This document shows positions 55,877 through 64,000 of a stretch of 64,000 bases of DNA, one piece after another. The DNA comes from an uncultured Verrucomicrobiales bacterium. GTDB lineage: Bacteria > Verrucomicrobiota > Verrucomicrobiia > Verrucomicrobiales > DEV007. A model generated the notes under the pieces. The model saw only the letters and a program-made list of their open reading frames with translations. It was not told where the DNA came from and searched no databases. Position 1 is the stretch's first letter. Each line of letters starts with the position of its first letter. The stretch spans positions 151,950 to 215,949 of the forward strand of contig CALSSN010000004.1 of NCBI GenBank assembly GCA_943789025.1, in the 5' to 3' direction. A program made the position numbers and the translations under genes.

Positions 55877-56789
55877 GTGATGAGGCCAGTGGAGAAACAG
55901 GACAAGATAGATGCAGATGGAAATCCTGCCGTCGGTGTGATCGGAGGGAGTGGTCTTTATGACATGGATGCTCTGGAAGAAAGGGAAGAGGTGCGGATAA
56001 CCACCCCTTTTGGTGACCCTTCAGATGCGATTGTCTCGGGCAGGCTGGGTGGCCGAAAAGTCTGTTTTCTTCCCAGGCACGGACGCGGGCATCGGATCCT
56101 CCCCACCGAGCTGAACCACCGGGCGAACATCTACGCTCTGCGAAGTCTTGGAGTGCGTTTCATTATTGCGGTCACAGCGGTGGGAAGTCTTCGAGAAGAG
56201 TGTCGTCCGCGGGACATTGTGCTTCCGCTGCAGTTTTTTTGACCGTACTAGCCGGAGGGAGCAGCATACCTTTTTCGGGCGGGGAATTGTTGCCCACGTT
56301 GCGTTTGGCGACCCGATCTGCCCCCAGCTCCACTCCATTCTTGCTGACGTGGCTCAACAACACCATGAGGGTAAGGTGCATCCACGCGGGACCTACGTGA
56401 ACATGGACGGTCCTGCTTTCTCCACGCGGGCTGAGTCAGAGCTCAATCGGAAGATGGGGTTCGATGTGATCGGCATGACCAATGTCGCTGAGGCCAAGCT
56501 TGCGCGTGAGGCGGAAATCTCCTTTGCTACCCTTGCCATGGTGACCGACTACGATTGTTGGAAGGTTGAGGAAGAGCCGGTCAATGCTCAGACTGTCATT
56601 GGGCACCTTACGGCCAATGCGGAAGCAGCCAAAAAAATTGTGGCCGAAACCATCGTTCGGATTCCCGAAGATTCCGCCTGGGAATCCCATCGTTCTCTCG
56701 ACATGGCCTTGGTGACTGCGAAAGAGCTCTGGCCGAAAGATGCCACAGACTCTCTTCAGGCAATCTTAGGCAGGTTCATGGACCGATGA
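55877..56789 (+). CDS. mtnP: 5'-methylthioadenosine phosphorylase (one frameshift)
   Basis: A purine nucleoside phosphorylase-family enzyme cleaving methylthioadenosine to adenine and methylthioribose 1-phosphate in methionine salvage. The N-terminal fragment has [32 protein letters not shown] and [10 protein letters not shown]. The downstream fragment has [38 protein letters not shown] and VTDYDCWK. The break falls in a T7 run near 56234-56240: one T fewer gives [19 protein letters not shown], matching the family. The corrected length is 304 codons. The start at 55877 is tentative. Confidence 0.88.
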
Positions 56790-56921
56790 GGTGAGTTTTT
56801 TCCTTTTTTTGATGCCGAAATGGTGCTTCCTCGCGAGAAGGCCTTGCCCCCTGGTCATCTCGGATGTAACGGTTTGAGGTCGGAGCGATTCAAGCAAGAA
56901 ATCTACTATTTAAAAACAGGC

Positions 56922-58061
56922 ATGAGGTCCAGTTCCATCGTCAGATTGTCGTTTTTTCTCCTCGTTTTCGTTGGAGTTACAACCTCAAGTTGTCAGCGTT
57001 TTCCTGATCAGGGCCGAGGTGCGGTCTCGCCTGAGGGTGAAGCGGGCCACAACAAGGGAGGATCTGGCTCGCAGTCCGGACCTGCTTACCGTTCTTACGG
57101 TGGAGCAGGACGCACTTACTCCAACCCGCCGATGAATATCCCCAGGACCTTGCCGCCCGGGAGTAAAATCCGCTACAATTCGGTGAGTATTTCGCAGCCA
57201 CTGGTCGCCATGACCTTTGATGACGGGCCGCATCCGAGGCATACCCCACGCCTGCTCAATATTTTGAAGCAGCGGAACATCAAGGCCACCTTTTATGTGG
57301 TCGGAAACCTTGTCCAGAGCCATCCTGAAATCGTTGCCAGGATGGTTCGTGAAGGCCATGAGGTGGCCAATCATACCTGGAACCACCCTGATATCACGAA
57401 GTTGTCTGACCAGAGAACCCGCAGCGAGTTGCAGAGGACTGCTCAAGCAATTCATAAGGCCTGTGGGATTTATCCTCGCACATTTCGTCCCCCTTACGGA
57501 GCCATTACTGAGCGTCACCGGCAGTGGATTCACCGAGATTTTGGTTACCCCACAATCACATGGAATGTTGATCCCAAAGATTGGCAGCGCCCGGGTCCCT
57601 CAGTGGTAGCGAGTCGCCTTGTTTCAGGTGCACGCAAGGGCTCGATCCTTCTTGCCCACGATATTCACAGTGGCACCATCAGCGCCATGCCTAGTGCCTT
57701 GGACCAGCTTCTGGCCCGCGGCTTTCGCTTCGTCACCGTGACTCAGTTGATCAATGCCTCCGCTCTCAGGGTAGAATCCTCCGAGCAAGGCCCTGAAATC
57801 TCTGGTGAGGGGTTGGCTGGCGTTGAGAATCTTACCGAGCCGGAGGAAGAAGTCGATCAGGCGACTGAGATCACCGAAAAGACCGGGGTGGTAGAATCTG
57901 CCAAAGAACAACCAGCAGCGCTGGAAACACAGGATCTTGGAGGCGGTGATGCAGTTACCCTCAATTCCTCGGCTCCTGTGGGAGTTGCCAGCTTGGACCG
58001 GAATGGAGCGACGACCGATGCCGACCTTCTGGCAGCACCGGGATTGACCTCCAGAAATTAA
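56922..58061 (+). CDS. Polysaccharide deacetylase lipoprotein (CE4, NodB domain)
   Basis: ATG 56922 gives 379 aa with a lipoprotein signal (LSFFLLVFVGVTTSSC). The NodB homology domain covers about residues 85-270: MTFDDGPHP (catalytic Asp-Asp), EVANHTWNHPD (metal His-x3-His), RTFRPPYGAI, TWNVDPKDW, and LLAHDIHSG. A Glu/Ala-rich C-terminal tail of about 110 residues has no known domain and may be disordered. CE4 enzymes deacetylate chitin-like or peptidoglycan glycans. The GH75-type chitosanase gene elsewhere in the window suggests chitin/chitosan processing. The 3' end overlaps the convergent ogt-like gene by 4 bp. Confidence 0.93.
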   Translation: MRSSSIVRLSFFLLVFVGVTTSSCQRFPDQGRGAVSPEGEAGHNKGGSGSQSGPAYRSYGGAGRTYSNPPMNIPRTLPPGSKIRYNSVSISQPLVAMTFDDGPHPRHTPRLLNILKQRNIKATFYVVGNLVQSHPEIVARMVREGHEVANHTWNHPDITKLSDQRTRSELQRTAQAIHKACGIYPRTFRPPYGAITERHRQWIHRDFGYPTITWNVDPKDWQRPGPSVVASRLVSGARKGSILLAHDIHSGTISAMPSALDQLLARGFRFVTVTQLINASALRVESSEQGPEISGEGLAGVENLTEPEEEVDQATEITEKTGVVESAKEQPAALETQDLGGGDAVTLNSSAPVGVASLDRNGATTDADLLAAPGLTSRN

Positions 58062-58615
58062 GGGAGAAGGGACTGCTTCATCCATAGCTGGCTGCCGCCT
58101 AAAGGTTTTTCTGGAAGGTCTCTTTTCTCGTGTTGGAGGAGCCACTGTTTTTTCGCGATTCCGCCTGAAAACCCGGCGAGTGAGCCGTTGCTGGCAAGAA
58201 CTCGGTGGCAAGGAAGGACAACCGGAAGCGGGTTGTGTCTGCAGGCAGTTCCAACGGCTCGGATGGCGCGTGGCCTGCCGATGCAAATTGCCATCTGCTG
58301 GTAGCTTGCTGTCAGGCCGAGAGGGATGTCGAGTAGTGCGGCCCAGACCTCTCTCTGGAAGGCGGTGCCTGTCACGTCGACGGGAAGGTCGAAGCGGTGG
58401 CGCCGGCCACTGAAATACTCTTCCAGTTGTTTCACCCCATCGTGAAGGAACTCGAGAGACCGGGAACAGGGCGGTAGATATTCTGGTGAGGGAGGAGGAC
58501 AGAGAGAGTCGAATGCAAGCCTTTGCAGTCCGTTCGAAGAAGCCACAAGCAGAAGGCTTCCAAGCGGGCTCTGATAAATGCCGTGGGCGCACCCTTGGGA
58601 AGTCGAGAGGAACAT
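58058..58615 (-). CDS. ogt: Methylated-DNA-protein-cysteine methyltransferase
   Basis: O6-alkylguanine-DNA repair protein. Choosing ATG 58615 rather than 58738 gives 185 aa, the expected size. The Ogt signature PCHRVLASNGSLAGFSGG carries the alkyl-accepting Cys (in PCHRV). TAFQREVWAALLDIPLG and RAVGTACRHNPLPVVL match the DNA-binding and substrate-binding helices. The C-terminal about 20 residues extend past the usual end. A suicide enzyme transferring methyl from DNA to its Cys. Confidence 0.9.
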   Translation of the reverse strand: MFLSTSQGCAHGIYQSPLGSLLLVASSNGLQRLAFDSLCPPPSPEYLPPCSRSLEFLHDGVKQLEEYFSGRRHRFDLPVDVTGTAFQREVWAALLDIPLGLTASYQQMAICIGRPRAIRAVGTACRHNPLPVVLPCHRVLASNGSLAGFSGGIAKKQWLLQHEKRDLPEKPLGGSQLWMKQSLLP

Positions 58616-59155
58616 CGATGCCAGCCTACCGCAGCAGCATTGGCTGACAAGGGTGCGGGTGGGGGGGGAAGCCGGAAGAGTAGCAGATATGCGATATCTT
58701 TTGACTAATCGTCGGCAGGAGAGGATGTTGAAAGACATACCGAAGCGGGTCGCCTAGCGGGGTCGTTGCGGGTCTTTATCTGGGAAAACGATTTTCTGCT
58801 GTGTTCGACCTTTGTGGCTCAACATGCTCCGGACCGTTACTCACGTTAGGGAGGCAGAAGCAGGGTGATTGATGTCAGGCCTTGATTGGAAGGCAGATTT
58901 GATCACAGCGGCCACCCACCTGGCATTTACGGGTACGTGGGCTTATCGCCACGGACGGCACGAGTGGAAATACTTCAGCCTCGGAGGACTTCATGCTTTT
59001 GCTGTTGTTTCTTCGGGGCTGTTCTCTGCTTGCAGATTGAAAAGAATTCTAAGGGCCCGCTGGATAATGGAAGGTGGTTGCACAGGATGTCTGCCAAACT
59101 TCGCGGTGGGGGGTATTTGCAGTTCAAGAGATAGGAGTCTAGCCTCACCGGAGAT
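58616..59155. other. Region without a confident gene between ogt and the TrmH-type gene
   Basis: Contains a possible 105-residue ORF at 58872-59186 (LHAFAVVSSGLFSAC in the middle) and an overlapping 82-residue ORF. Neither shows a recognised domain, and both run into or near the methyltransferase start. A small real gene damaged by indels cannot be excluded. I see no RNA gene here. Confidence 0.5.
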
Positions 59156-59750
59156 ATGGGGAGGAGACAAAGACCAGGACGGGTGAGCGAAGCGCGGGAG
59201 AATCGGCATGCTTCTTTTTCTCATGGCGAAGTCGCGCATCTGGATGAGGCCGGGCTTTACAGGAAGGTCGATAAGGCGGGTCCAGGTGCTTTTGTGCTCG
59301 TGCTTGACGGGGTCAAAGACCCTCATAATCTCGGTGCCTGCCTTCGGACTGCCGATGCGGCGGGTGTGATGGCGGTTCTTGTTCCCAAAGACCGTGCCTG
59401 TCCGGTGACCGAGACGGTGGCGCGAGTCGCCTGTGGTGCTGCAGCGACCGTTCCGGTTGTGCGAGCCACGAATCTGGCACGCGCTCTCAAGCGGCTTCAG
59501 GAGGCCGGGCTCTGGCTGGTGGGTACTGCGGATGAGGCGGGAAACATCTCTCTATGATGGGGACCTCTCCGGACCAGTGGGTCTTGTCATGGGGGCAGAG
59601 GAGAAAGGCTTGCGCCGTCTCACCCGTGAGGGGTGTGACTTCCTCGTGCGTATTCCCATGGCTGGGACGGTCGGCTGTCTCAATGTTTCGGTGGCTGCCG
59701 GAATTTGCCTCTTTGAGGTCCAACGCCAGAGAATTGCGTCCTCTTCATGA
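59156..59750 (+). CDS. TrmH/SpoU-family RNA 2'-O-methyltransferase, RlmB-like (one frameshift)
   Basis: SPOUT enzyme. ATG 59156 has GGAG five bases upstream. Family motifs are [20 protein letters not shown] (motif 1), [15 protein letters not shown] (motif 2) and [19 protein letters not shown] (motif 3, knot and SAM binding). They lie in two reading frames. One extra base in GGGAAA at 59539-59544 accounts for the break (TADEAG to SLYDGDL), and the corrected length is 198 codons. The N-terminal RNA-binding domain of RlmB is largely missing. The target is probably 23S rRNA or tRNA. Confidence 0.85.
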
Positions 59751-59829
59751 GCGCACTGAACCTCTGCTTTACTTTTCTCATCGGATAACCCATATTCCGC
59801 CCCGCTCGGAAACCAGCCTCCCAAAGGAT

Positions 59830-60541
59830 ATGTCCATTATCATCAGCCTCCTCACCGTCATCATGGTGTTTGTCAGTCTTCTTATCGTTCTGCTTGTGCT
59901 TATGCAGCGGCCGAAACAGGAGGGCCTTGGTGCGGCGTTTGGCGGCGGAATGACGGACCAGATGTTTGGTGCCCAGACCAGCAATGTCCTCCAGCGAGGG
60001 ACCGTCTGGCTGGCGATCGCTTTTTTTCGTTATTTCTTTGCTTCTCTCCGTACTCATTTCACAGCGGAACAAAAAAGATAAAGAGCTCGGATCTGGCCTG
60101 TCCGAGGGTGGCGGTAGTGCCGCCTCTGTGGGACTCGAGGAGTCAGCTCTGGCTCCCATCTCGGGGACGTCTGGAGTTCTTGGTGGAGTGGATGCTGAGG
60201 CCGCTGCTGCGCTTGGCCTGGAACAACCATCCGCCCTGGGAGGAGGAGAAGCGCCAGCCCCCGCCGCCGAGACAGCTGGTGTCCCAGAGCTTCCTCAGGT
60301 TCCTGCGAGTGCTCCGGAATCGCTACCAGCTCAAAAGGCTAAGGCCTCTGCGCCAGAGGGTCAGCCAAGTTCTGAAGCAACCCCTGTCGCGGCGCCATCT
60401 CCAGCCGCTGCCACACCAGCTGCAGTGGTGCCTCTTGCCCCTGAGGCTTCTCCATCGGTCCCCAAGCGTGTCTCGGAATCGCAACCTGCTCAGAAGAAGG
60501 CTGCGGCCCCAGTGTCGCCAGCCCCTGTTCCAGGGAATTAG
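59830..60541 (+). CDS. secG: SecG preprotein translocase subunit with long C-terminal tail (one frameshift)
   Basis: Inner-membrane subunit of the Sec translocon. The first TM helix IIISLLTVIMVFVSLLIVLLVL is followed by MQRPKQEGLGAAFGG and MFGAQTSNVLQRGTVWLAIAFF. In the other frame this continues as VISLLLSVLISQRNK, the second TM helix. A T7 run at 60022-60028 with one extra T explains the shift; without it the gene is 237 codons. The C-terminal about 150 residues are Ala/Pro/Ser-rich and disordered, much longer than in E. coli SecG but common in this phylum. Confidence 0.88.
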
Positions 60542-60636
60542 GAGTGTCTCTTTCTTTCATGCGGGGCTGGTCCTTCGCATCGAAGGTTGTCGGGACAGCA
60601 GCAACCATGTCCTCTTGTTCCCTTTCAGCGTGTAGA

Positions 60637-62226
60637 ATGACCAGTGCTTTTGGAGTGCTGGCAGTGCTTCTGCTCAGTGCCTGTGGTGAAGGACGCCGGG
60701 AACGAGCTGATTTCGTTTTCATCAATGGCGCCGAGCCAGAGAGCCTCGACCCGGCGCATATCACCGCCCAGGTGGGTATGCGGGTCGGGTCCGCTCTCTT
60801 CGAGGGACTGACGCGGTTGGACAAGAACGGCAGCCCCGGACCGGCCATGGCTTCATCCTGGCAGGTTTCTGAGGCTGGCTTGACCTACACCTTCCACCTT
60901 CGGCAGGATGCTCACTGGGAAGACGGTTCTCCCTTGACCGCTGCTGACCTTCTTGGTTCCTGGAAGCGGGTGCTCACCCCATCTACCGGCTCCCCTTACT
61001 GTGCCCAGCTTTATCCGATCCGCGGAGCGCGTGCTTTCAACGAGGGACTGAATTCGGATTTTTCCATGGTTGGTGTGCAGGCTCCGGATGACCATACCCT
61101 GGTCGTCGAACTTGAGAGCCCGACGCCTTATTTTCTCGACCTCTGCGCCTTCATCACTCTGGCACCAGTCCATCTCGCCAGCGTCGAAAAGCACGGCGAT
61201 CGCTGGACGAAACCTGGGAATTTGATCGGCAATGGACCATATCGCCTCACTTCCTGGAGGCTGAACGATCGCATCCGTCTCGAGAAAAATCCTCATTACT
61301 GGGATGCTGAGAACGTGGCTTTGAAGACGGTCGATATCATGCCGGTAGATGAACCGAATACTGCCATGAACTTCTTTCTGACCGGCGCAGTGGATCTGAT
61401 CATGGATAAGGGGATGATTCCAAATACGATGGTCGACGCCCTCAGGAAGCAGCCATACTTTCACAGCGACGACTTTCTTGGTACCTACTTCCTGCGGTTC
61501 AATACCACCAAAGCTCCGTTCGATGACCCGCGCGTCCGGCGCGCCTTCGCCATGGCGATCGACCGGGAAAGGATTGTCACTAAGATCACCCGACTTGGCG
61601 AGCGGGTGGCCACCGGACTGGTTCCTCCGGAGACCGGCGAGGGCTACCGTCCGCCAGCGAGCAGCACTGGCTTCGATCCTGAGGGTGCTCGCTCTCAGCT
61701 CGCTGCAGCCGGGTTTCCCGGTGGGAAAGGCTTTCCGCTTGTCGAATACCTTTACATGGCAAAAAGCGTCGAGACCCACATCGCGGTTGAACTCCAGAAT
61801 ATGTGGAGCAGCCATCTCGGAGTGAATGTCTCGCTGACTAAGCAGGAGGCGAAAGTCTACTACTCTTCGATGGGCAAGCTGTCCTACGATGTGTGCCGCT
61901 CGAGTTGGGTCGGCGACTACAATGATCCGAACACTTTTATCGAGATGTTTGTCACCGGCGGGGGCAACAACCGTACCGGTTATGCGAGCGAGCAATTTGA
62001 TGGACTTGTCGAGTCTGCGGCCCGTGAGCCGGACCCCGCCCGCCGCTACAGTCTCCTCGAGGATGCAGAGCGGCTGCTGGTTTCAGAAGATGCCGTCATC
62101 GCGCCCATTTATCATTATGTGGGCGTGCAGTTTTACCATCGTGACCGGCTGGGAGGGATCGAGGCCAACCTTATCGACGTTCACCCGTTTCGGGAGATGT
62201 TCTGGAAGAGCGGGGCACCCGAATAA
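60637..62226 (+). CDS. oppA: Oligopeptide ABC transporter substrate-binding lipoprotein
   Basis: ATG 60637 gives 529 aa with lipoprotein signal LAVLLLSACGEG; the longer track start would bury it. The SBP_bac_5 fold is evident in EPESLDPAHI near the N-terminus, ALFEGLTRLD, YTFHLRQDAHWEDGSPLTAAD, DPRVRRAFAMAIDRERIV and the final YHYVGVQFYHR. Such proteins capture peptides for an ABC permease (opp/dpp). The permease genes are not adjacent. It starts 95 bp after secG on the same strand. Confidence 0.94.
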   Translation: MTSAFGVLAVLLLSACGEGRRERADFVFINGAEPESLDPAHITAQVGMRVGSALFEGLTRLDKNGSPGPAMASSWQVSEAGLTYTFHLRQDAHWEDGSPLTAADLLGSWKRVLTPSTGSPYCAQLYPIRGARAFNEGLNSDFSMVGVQAPDDHTLVVELESPTPYFLDLCAFITLAPVHLASVEKHGDRWTKPGNLIGNGPYRLTSWRLNDRIRLEKNPHYWDAENVALKTVDIMPVDEPNTAMNFFLTGAVDLIMDKGMIPNTMVDALRKQPYFHSDDFLGTYFLRFNTTKAPFDDPRVRRAFAMAIDRERIVTKITRLGERVATGLVPPETGEGYRPPASSTGFDPEGARSQLAAAGFPGGKGFPLVEYLYMAKSVETHIAVELQNMWSSHLGVNVSLTKQEAKVYYSSMGKLSYDVCRSSWVGDYNDPNTFIEMFVTGGGNNRTGYASEQFDGLVESAAREPDPARRYSLLEDAERLLVSEDAVIAPIYHYVGVQFYHRDRLGGIEANLIDVHPFREMFWKSGAPE

Positions 62227-62414
62227 GGAAAGTCAGGAACCACGGCAGGAACAGCAGGGCACGGAACGAGAGTGGCGGCCCTTCCTCCAGGCGGGGTAGC
62301 CTTCCCGCGGGGGCGTTTCCAGTAACTTCCTCTTGCGTTTCGGCCTTCCCACGTCCTTCATTCACGCCCAGGTTTTTCGATCCCAGCCAGCCAGCCAACC
62401 TATCCACAACGACC

Positions 62415-64000
62415 ATGCCAGACAATTCTACTACTGACCCCGCCCGCATGGAGAAAATCGTCAGTCTCTGCAAACGCAAGGGTTTCGTTTTCCAGTCTGC
62501 TGAAATCTACGGTGGCCTCAACGGGTGCTGGGATTACGGCCCGGTCGGTGCCGAGCTGAAGCGAAATATCAAAGATTACTGGTGGAAGCGCATGGTTCGG
62601 GATCGCGACGATGTGGTCGGCATGGACGGCTCGATCCTGACCCACCGCAAAGTTCTCATCGCATCCGGCCATGTCGGTGGGTTCTCTGACCCTCTTGCAA
62701 CCTGCAAGGTCTGCAAGAAGCACGTCCGTTTTGATCAGCTGCGCGAACTGATCGCGCAGTCCGAGTGGGCGCAGTCACTTGCCGGCGTCATGGAGGTCGT
62801 GTCCCCCGGTGATCCCGCGGGAGTTCGCGTGGAGTCGGAAGCGCTGCTCCGCTGGGTCAGAAAGAAGGGCGCGAGGCTGGCTCCGGGCCTGGCCTTGGTC
62901 CGGAGTCCCGACGTGACCCTTTCCTGGCTCTCCGACGAGGTGGAGCGTCATCAGCCGCTTGACCCATGGTATTTTACCCAGCTGGTGGCCACCGAGCAAC
63001 TCGCCCAGACCGGTCCGGTCAACCCGTGCCCCCACTGCGGCGGGGAGCTCACCGAGGCCCGTGAGTTCGACCTCATGTTTTCCACCCACATGGGGGCGGT
63101 GAAAGACGAGGAGAATATCGCCTACCTGCGCCCAGAGACGGCGCAGACGATCTTCACCCAGTTCAAGAATGTCTGTGACCAGACCGGGGAGCGCGTCAAG
63201 TTGCCGTTTGGTATCGCCCAGGTCGGGAAGGCCTTCCGCAATGAGATCAACCCGCGCAATTTCACCTTCCGGTCGCGTGAGTTTGAGCAGATGGAGATCG
63301 AATATTTCTGTAAGGAAGAGGATGGCATGCGCCTGACCGACGAGTGGCTGGAGACGCGGCTCTCCTGGTATCAAGAAATAGGTCTGCCGCGCGAAAAACT
63401 CCACGTCCTCGATGTCCCTGATGGCGAGCGGGCCCACTATTCGAAGAAGACCTACGACATCGAATATGCCTTCCCCTTTGGGGTGCAGGAACTCGAAGGG
63501 GTGGCCTACCGTACCGATTACGACCTCGGCAAGCACAGCGAGGCCTGCGGCAAAGACCAGGATTACTTCGACGAGGTGACCAAGGAGCGCCTCATTCCGC
63601 ACGTCGTCGAGCCGAGCGCGGGTGCCGATCGGACGGTCCTTGCAGTGCTCTGTGAGGCCTACGACGAGGAGACGATCACTAACGACAAGGGGAAAGAAGA
63701 GACGCGGACGGTGATGCGTTTCTCCCCGCGGATTGCCCCGATCAAAGTTGCCATTCTGCCACTGCTTAAAAACAAGCCTGAGCTGGTGGCAAAGGCGCGC
63801 CAGGTGGAAGCAATTCTGAGACCGCACATGCAGACTGCTTTTGACCTGACCGGAGCGATTGGCCGTCGTTACCGTCGCCAGGACGAAGTTGGTACTCCCT
63901 TCTGTCTCACCATTGATTTTGAAACTATCGGCGAGGCAGAAAATGGAGCGGCGGAGGAACTCGTAGACACCGTCACCCTGCGGCATCGTGATACCATGGA
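62415..64000 (+). CDS. glyS: Glycyl-tRNA synthetase, single-chain class II (3' partial)
   Basis: Not in the track because it runs off the window. ATG 62415 begins an open frame of 528 codons to the edge. The N-terminus KRKGFVFQSAEIYGGLNGCW is typical of alpha2-type GlyRS. Two CxxC pairs (CKVCKK; CPHCGG) occur in an insertion. Motif 2 is GKAFRNEINPRNFTFRSREF, and FEQMEIEYF and GVAYRTDYDLGKHSEACGKD match the family. ENGAAEELVDTVTLRHRDTM is close to the C-terminal anticodon-binding region. It charges tRNA-Gly. The minus-strand 403-aa ORF here is a shadow. Confidence 0.96.
   Translation, partial: MPDNSTTDPARMEKIVSLCKRKGFVFQSAEIYGGLNGCWDYGPVGAELKRNIKDYWWKRMVRDRDDVVGMDGSILTHRKVLIASGHVGGFSDPLATCKVCKKHVRFDQLRELIAQSEWAQSLAGVMEVVSPGDPAGVRVESEALLRWVRKKGARLAPGLALVRSPDVTLSWLSDEVERHQPLDPWYFTQLVATEQLAQTGPVNPCPHCGGELTEAREFDLMFSTHMGAVKDEENIAYLRPETAQTIFTQFKNVCDQTGERVKLPFGIAQVGKAFRNEINPRNFTFRSREFEQMEIEYFCKEEDGMRLTDEWLETRLSWYQEIGLPREKLHVLDVPDGERAHYSKKTYDIEYAFPFGVQELEGVAYRTDYDLGKHSEACGKDQDYFDEVTKERLIPHVVEPSAGADRTVLAVLCEAYDEETITNDKGKEETRTVMRFSPRIAPIKVAILPLLKNKPELVAKARQVEAILRPHMQTAFDLTGAIGRRYRRQDEVGTPFCLTIDFETIGEAENGAAEELVDTVTLRHRDTM

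Noticed and set aside
56238-56243. TGA in mtnP as selenocysteine
   Set aside because: Read-through hits a stop within three codons, and the conserved DRTSRR continuation lies in the other frame, pointing to a T-run indel.
58872-59186. 105-aa ORF as a real membrane protein
   Set aside because: No recognised domain, overlaps the start of the methyltransferase, and an equally long overlapping ORF exists in another frame; left as uncertain region.
59553-59557. TGA in the TrmH-type gene as selenocysteine
   Set aside because: The conserved SLYDGDL-PVGLVMG sequence is in the +1 frame, so an indel explains it; the site is not a Cys position in the family.
62775-63986. 403-aa minus-strand ORF
   Set aside because: Antisense to glycyl-tRNA synthetase, whose plus-strand frame is omitted from the track only because it runs off the window.

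Overview
This 64 kb window most likely comes from a free-living, Gram-negative, heterotrophic member of the Verrucomicrobiota (class Verrucomicrobiia is my best guess). The evidence is the gene repertoire: a PEP-CTERM surface protein with autotransporter-like beta-strand repeats, DUF1080 and ThuA proteins, a DUF5069 protein, a secreted GH75-type chitosanase, Tat/NHL proteins, a bacterial alpha-2-macroglobulin, and moderately high GC. I could run no database search, so family names rest on motifs and recall. I saw no rRNA, tRNA or CRISPR array.

Layout: 1-9.4 kb holds an alpha-2-macroglobulin (5' end cut by the window), a secreted protein with an Ala/Glu heptad tail, a TIGR01777 epimerase coupled to an amidase-like protein, and a HAD hydrolase. 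9.6-13.3 kb is a three-gene MglA/Roadblock-type small-GTPase module. It is followed by a bidirectional terminator and a small secreted heavy-metal-associated (HMA) domain protein, missed by the ORF track, whose CxxC has become UxxC through an in-frame TGA with a bSECIS-like hairpin. 14-17 kb carries a Sel1-repeat protein and an M28 peptidase. 17-21.2 kb is a tight plus-strand operon: deoC, an aldehyde dehydrogenase, a truncated ALDH pseudoenzyme (together resembling a split ALDH16), a HIT protein and DgkA. 21.3-26 kb is a minus-strand set of secreted or envelope proteins. 26-29.2 kb has an SLC13-type permease and a ketosynthase. 29.2-36 kb is a minus-strand run: DUF255/thioredoxin-like protein, Xaa-Pro aminopeptidase, a degenerate HtrA paralogue coupled to an active HtrA protease, and a Tat-exported NHL propeller. 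36.1-38.4 kb has an MBL-fold hydrolase, a beta-hydroxyacid dehydrogenase and a DUF5069 protein ending at a strong terminator. 38.6-43.3 kb has a giant DUF1080/propeller/cupredoxin protein and a ThuA protein. A complete IS (43361-45111, with inverted repeats and a 6-bp direct repeat) follows. 45.2-49.7 kb encodes an NAD-type formate dehydrogenase: a selenocysteine catalytic subunit and a NuoE-NuoF fusion. 50-64 kb has a HerA-like ATPase, a Ser/Thr kinase fused to repeats, a lipoprotein, MTA phosphorylase, polysaccharide deacetylase, Ogt, a TrmH/SpoU methyltransferase, SecG, an oligopeptide-binding lipoprotein and glycyl-tRNA synthetase (3' end cut by the window).

Two points matter most. First, two independent genes (HMA protein and FdhA) each have an in-frame UGA exactly at the expected redox Cys/Sec position followed by a bSECIS-like hairpin, so the organism very probably makes selenocysteine. 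Second, between 47.4 and 60.1 kb six genes contain about ten single-base frameshifts, every one of them a +1 base explainable by a homopolymer or short run. Removing them gives lengths divisible by three and continuous family-like proteins. I read these mainly as sequence errors, so those genes are annotated as single CDSs with the breaks stated.
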